In this document: positions 63,594-64,000 of the stretch, one piece after another
Layout: the number at the start of each line of letters is the position of its first letter
How positions within the stretch are numbered: position 1 is the stretch's first letter
DNA from: Amborella trichopoda
Taxonomy: Eukaryota; Streptophyta; Magnoliopsida; Amborellales; Amborellaceae
Assembly (NCBI RefSeq): GCF_000471905.2
Contig: NW_006498137.1
Coordinates: 275,047-339,046 of the forward strand
Length of the DNA: 64,000 bases
Direction of reading: 5' to 3'
Program-made: the position numbers and the translations under genes
Notes under the pieces: model-generated
The model's database searches: none
Told to the model about the DNA's origin: nothing
What the model saw: only the letters and a program-made list of their open reading frames with translations

Positions 63594-64000
63594 GTAAAAC
63601 TTATTTCAGTCGTGTTTGTTTCATTTCAGTCACATAAAAGTTCAAAATACACTTGCTTTACTGAGTTTGTAGTTTTACTCCGCCCTTTTTCCTTTGCTAT
63701 GAAAGAGAGTTATCCCTACCTTGGCTTAATGATTAGCAGATGTGGGCTCCAGAACTGTTCTCGAATGCGGATAATGACTTACCCATAATGGTCTTCTTGG
63801 TCCGTCCAAGAAAAAGCATTAAGGGTTTGATTCCATTTTCTCACTTAGAAAAACTCCATGTGGTCATTTTCCAGTTATCTTTTGTATGTAGCTTTTTGAA
63901 GTTCATATGTATTATATCAGTTATTTCACAGAATATTGTCTTTATCAATTTCGAAATACTCCATATTTAAACCAACTTTTGTCGATTTCCAAGGTATTTC
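63594..64000 (+). other. DEG7 intron 22, 5' part
   Basis: Starts gtaaaa after exon 22. No sequence encoding the conserved C-terminal continuation is seen before the window ends. Confidence 0.7.

Noticed and set aside
63736..63970. Possible DEG7 exon 23 after 'gattagcag' at 63739
   Set aside because: The reading after the junction does not match the conserved DEG7 C-terminus in any phase; the true exon is probably beyond 64000.

Overview
The window is nuclear DNA of a flowering plant. It holds one recognisable host gene on the + strand, the Deg/HtrA-family serine protease DEG7 (protease Do-like 7). The evidence is 22 short exons with GT-AG introns, AT-rich noncoding DNA, and plant-type hAT, L1, RTE, Mutator-like, Copia and Gypsy-type repeats. 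The exons are short but several introns are very large, which suggests a woody or [14 protein letters not shown] angiosperm with a repeat-rich genome. I cannot name the species.

Layout. Positions 1-5291 are upstream DNA: a degenerate simple repeat at the window edge, two relics of a Mutator-like MITE family, and a probable promoter/5'UTR region from about 3600. The DEG7 coding sequence starts at 5292. Its 22 visible coding exons give 1019 codons plus two bases. The last donor is at 63594, so the final exon(s), about 80 residues by comparison with the Arabidopsis protein, lie beyond the window. All visible exons are open and all junctions keep frame, so the gene looks functional despite its bulk.

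Nearly all the length is transposon filling of five introns. Intron 2 holds a 5'-truncated L1-type LINE with a 13-bp target duplication and a 1.8-kb hAT element with three BED-finger remnants. Intron 4 (12.1 kb) holds a nest: a hAT transposase relic, split by a degenerate L1 LINE of about 6.7 kb and by a small hAT with a perfect 8-bp target duplication. Intron 6 has short RTE tails, a hairpin cluster and an assembly gap. Intron 12 has a GC-rich island with a 53-bp tandem array and a 181-nt pure-purine tract. Intron 13 (11.1 kb) has a hAT element carrying an 83-bp satellite invaded by an RTE LINE, another L1 relic, and a MITE with a perfect 9-bp target duplication. Intron 15 holds a deleted Gypsy-type relic. 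Intron 17 holds a complete-length but dead Ty1/copia element with two LTRs and a 5-bp target duplication.

Function. DEG7 has an N-terminal trypsin-like protease domain with an intact His-Asp-Ser triad, PDZ domains, a second degenerate protease-like half and a further PDZ domain. None of the transposon reading frames looks intact. I found no CRISPR, operon, tRNA or rRNA gene. The most noteworthy findings are the hAT family with TAGGCG-rich ends (three copies in one gene), SINE-sized RTE tail copies with target duplications, a cluster of perfect hairpins in intron 6, and a duplicated 5' splice site after exon 14.
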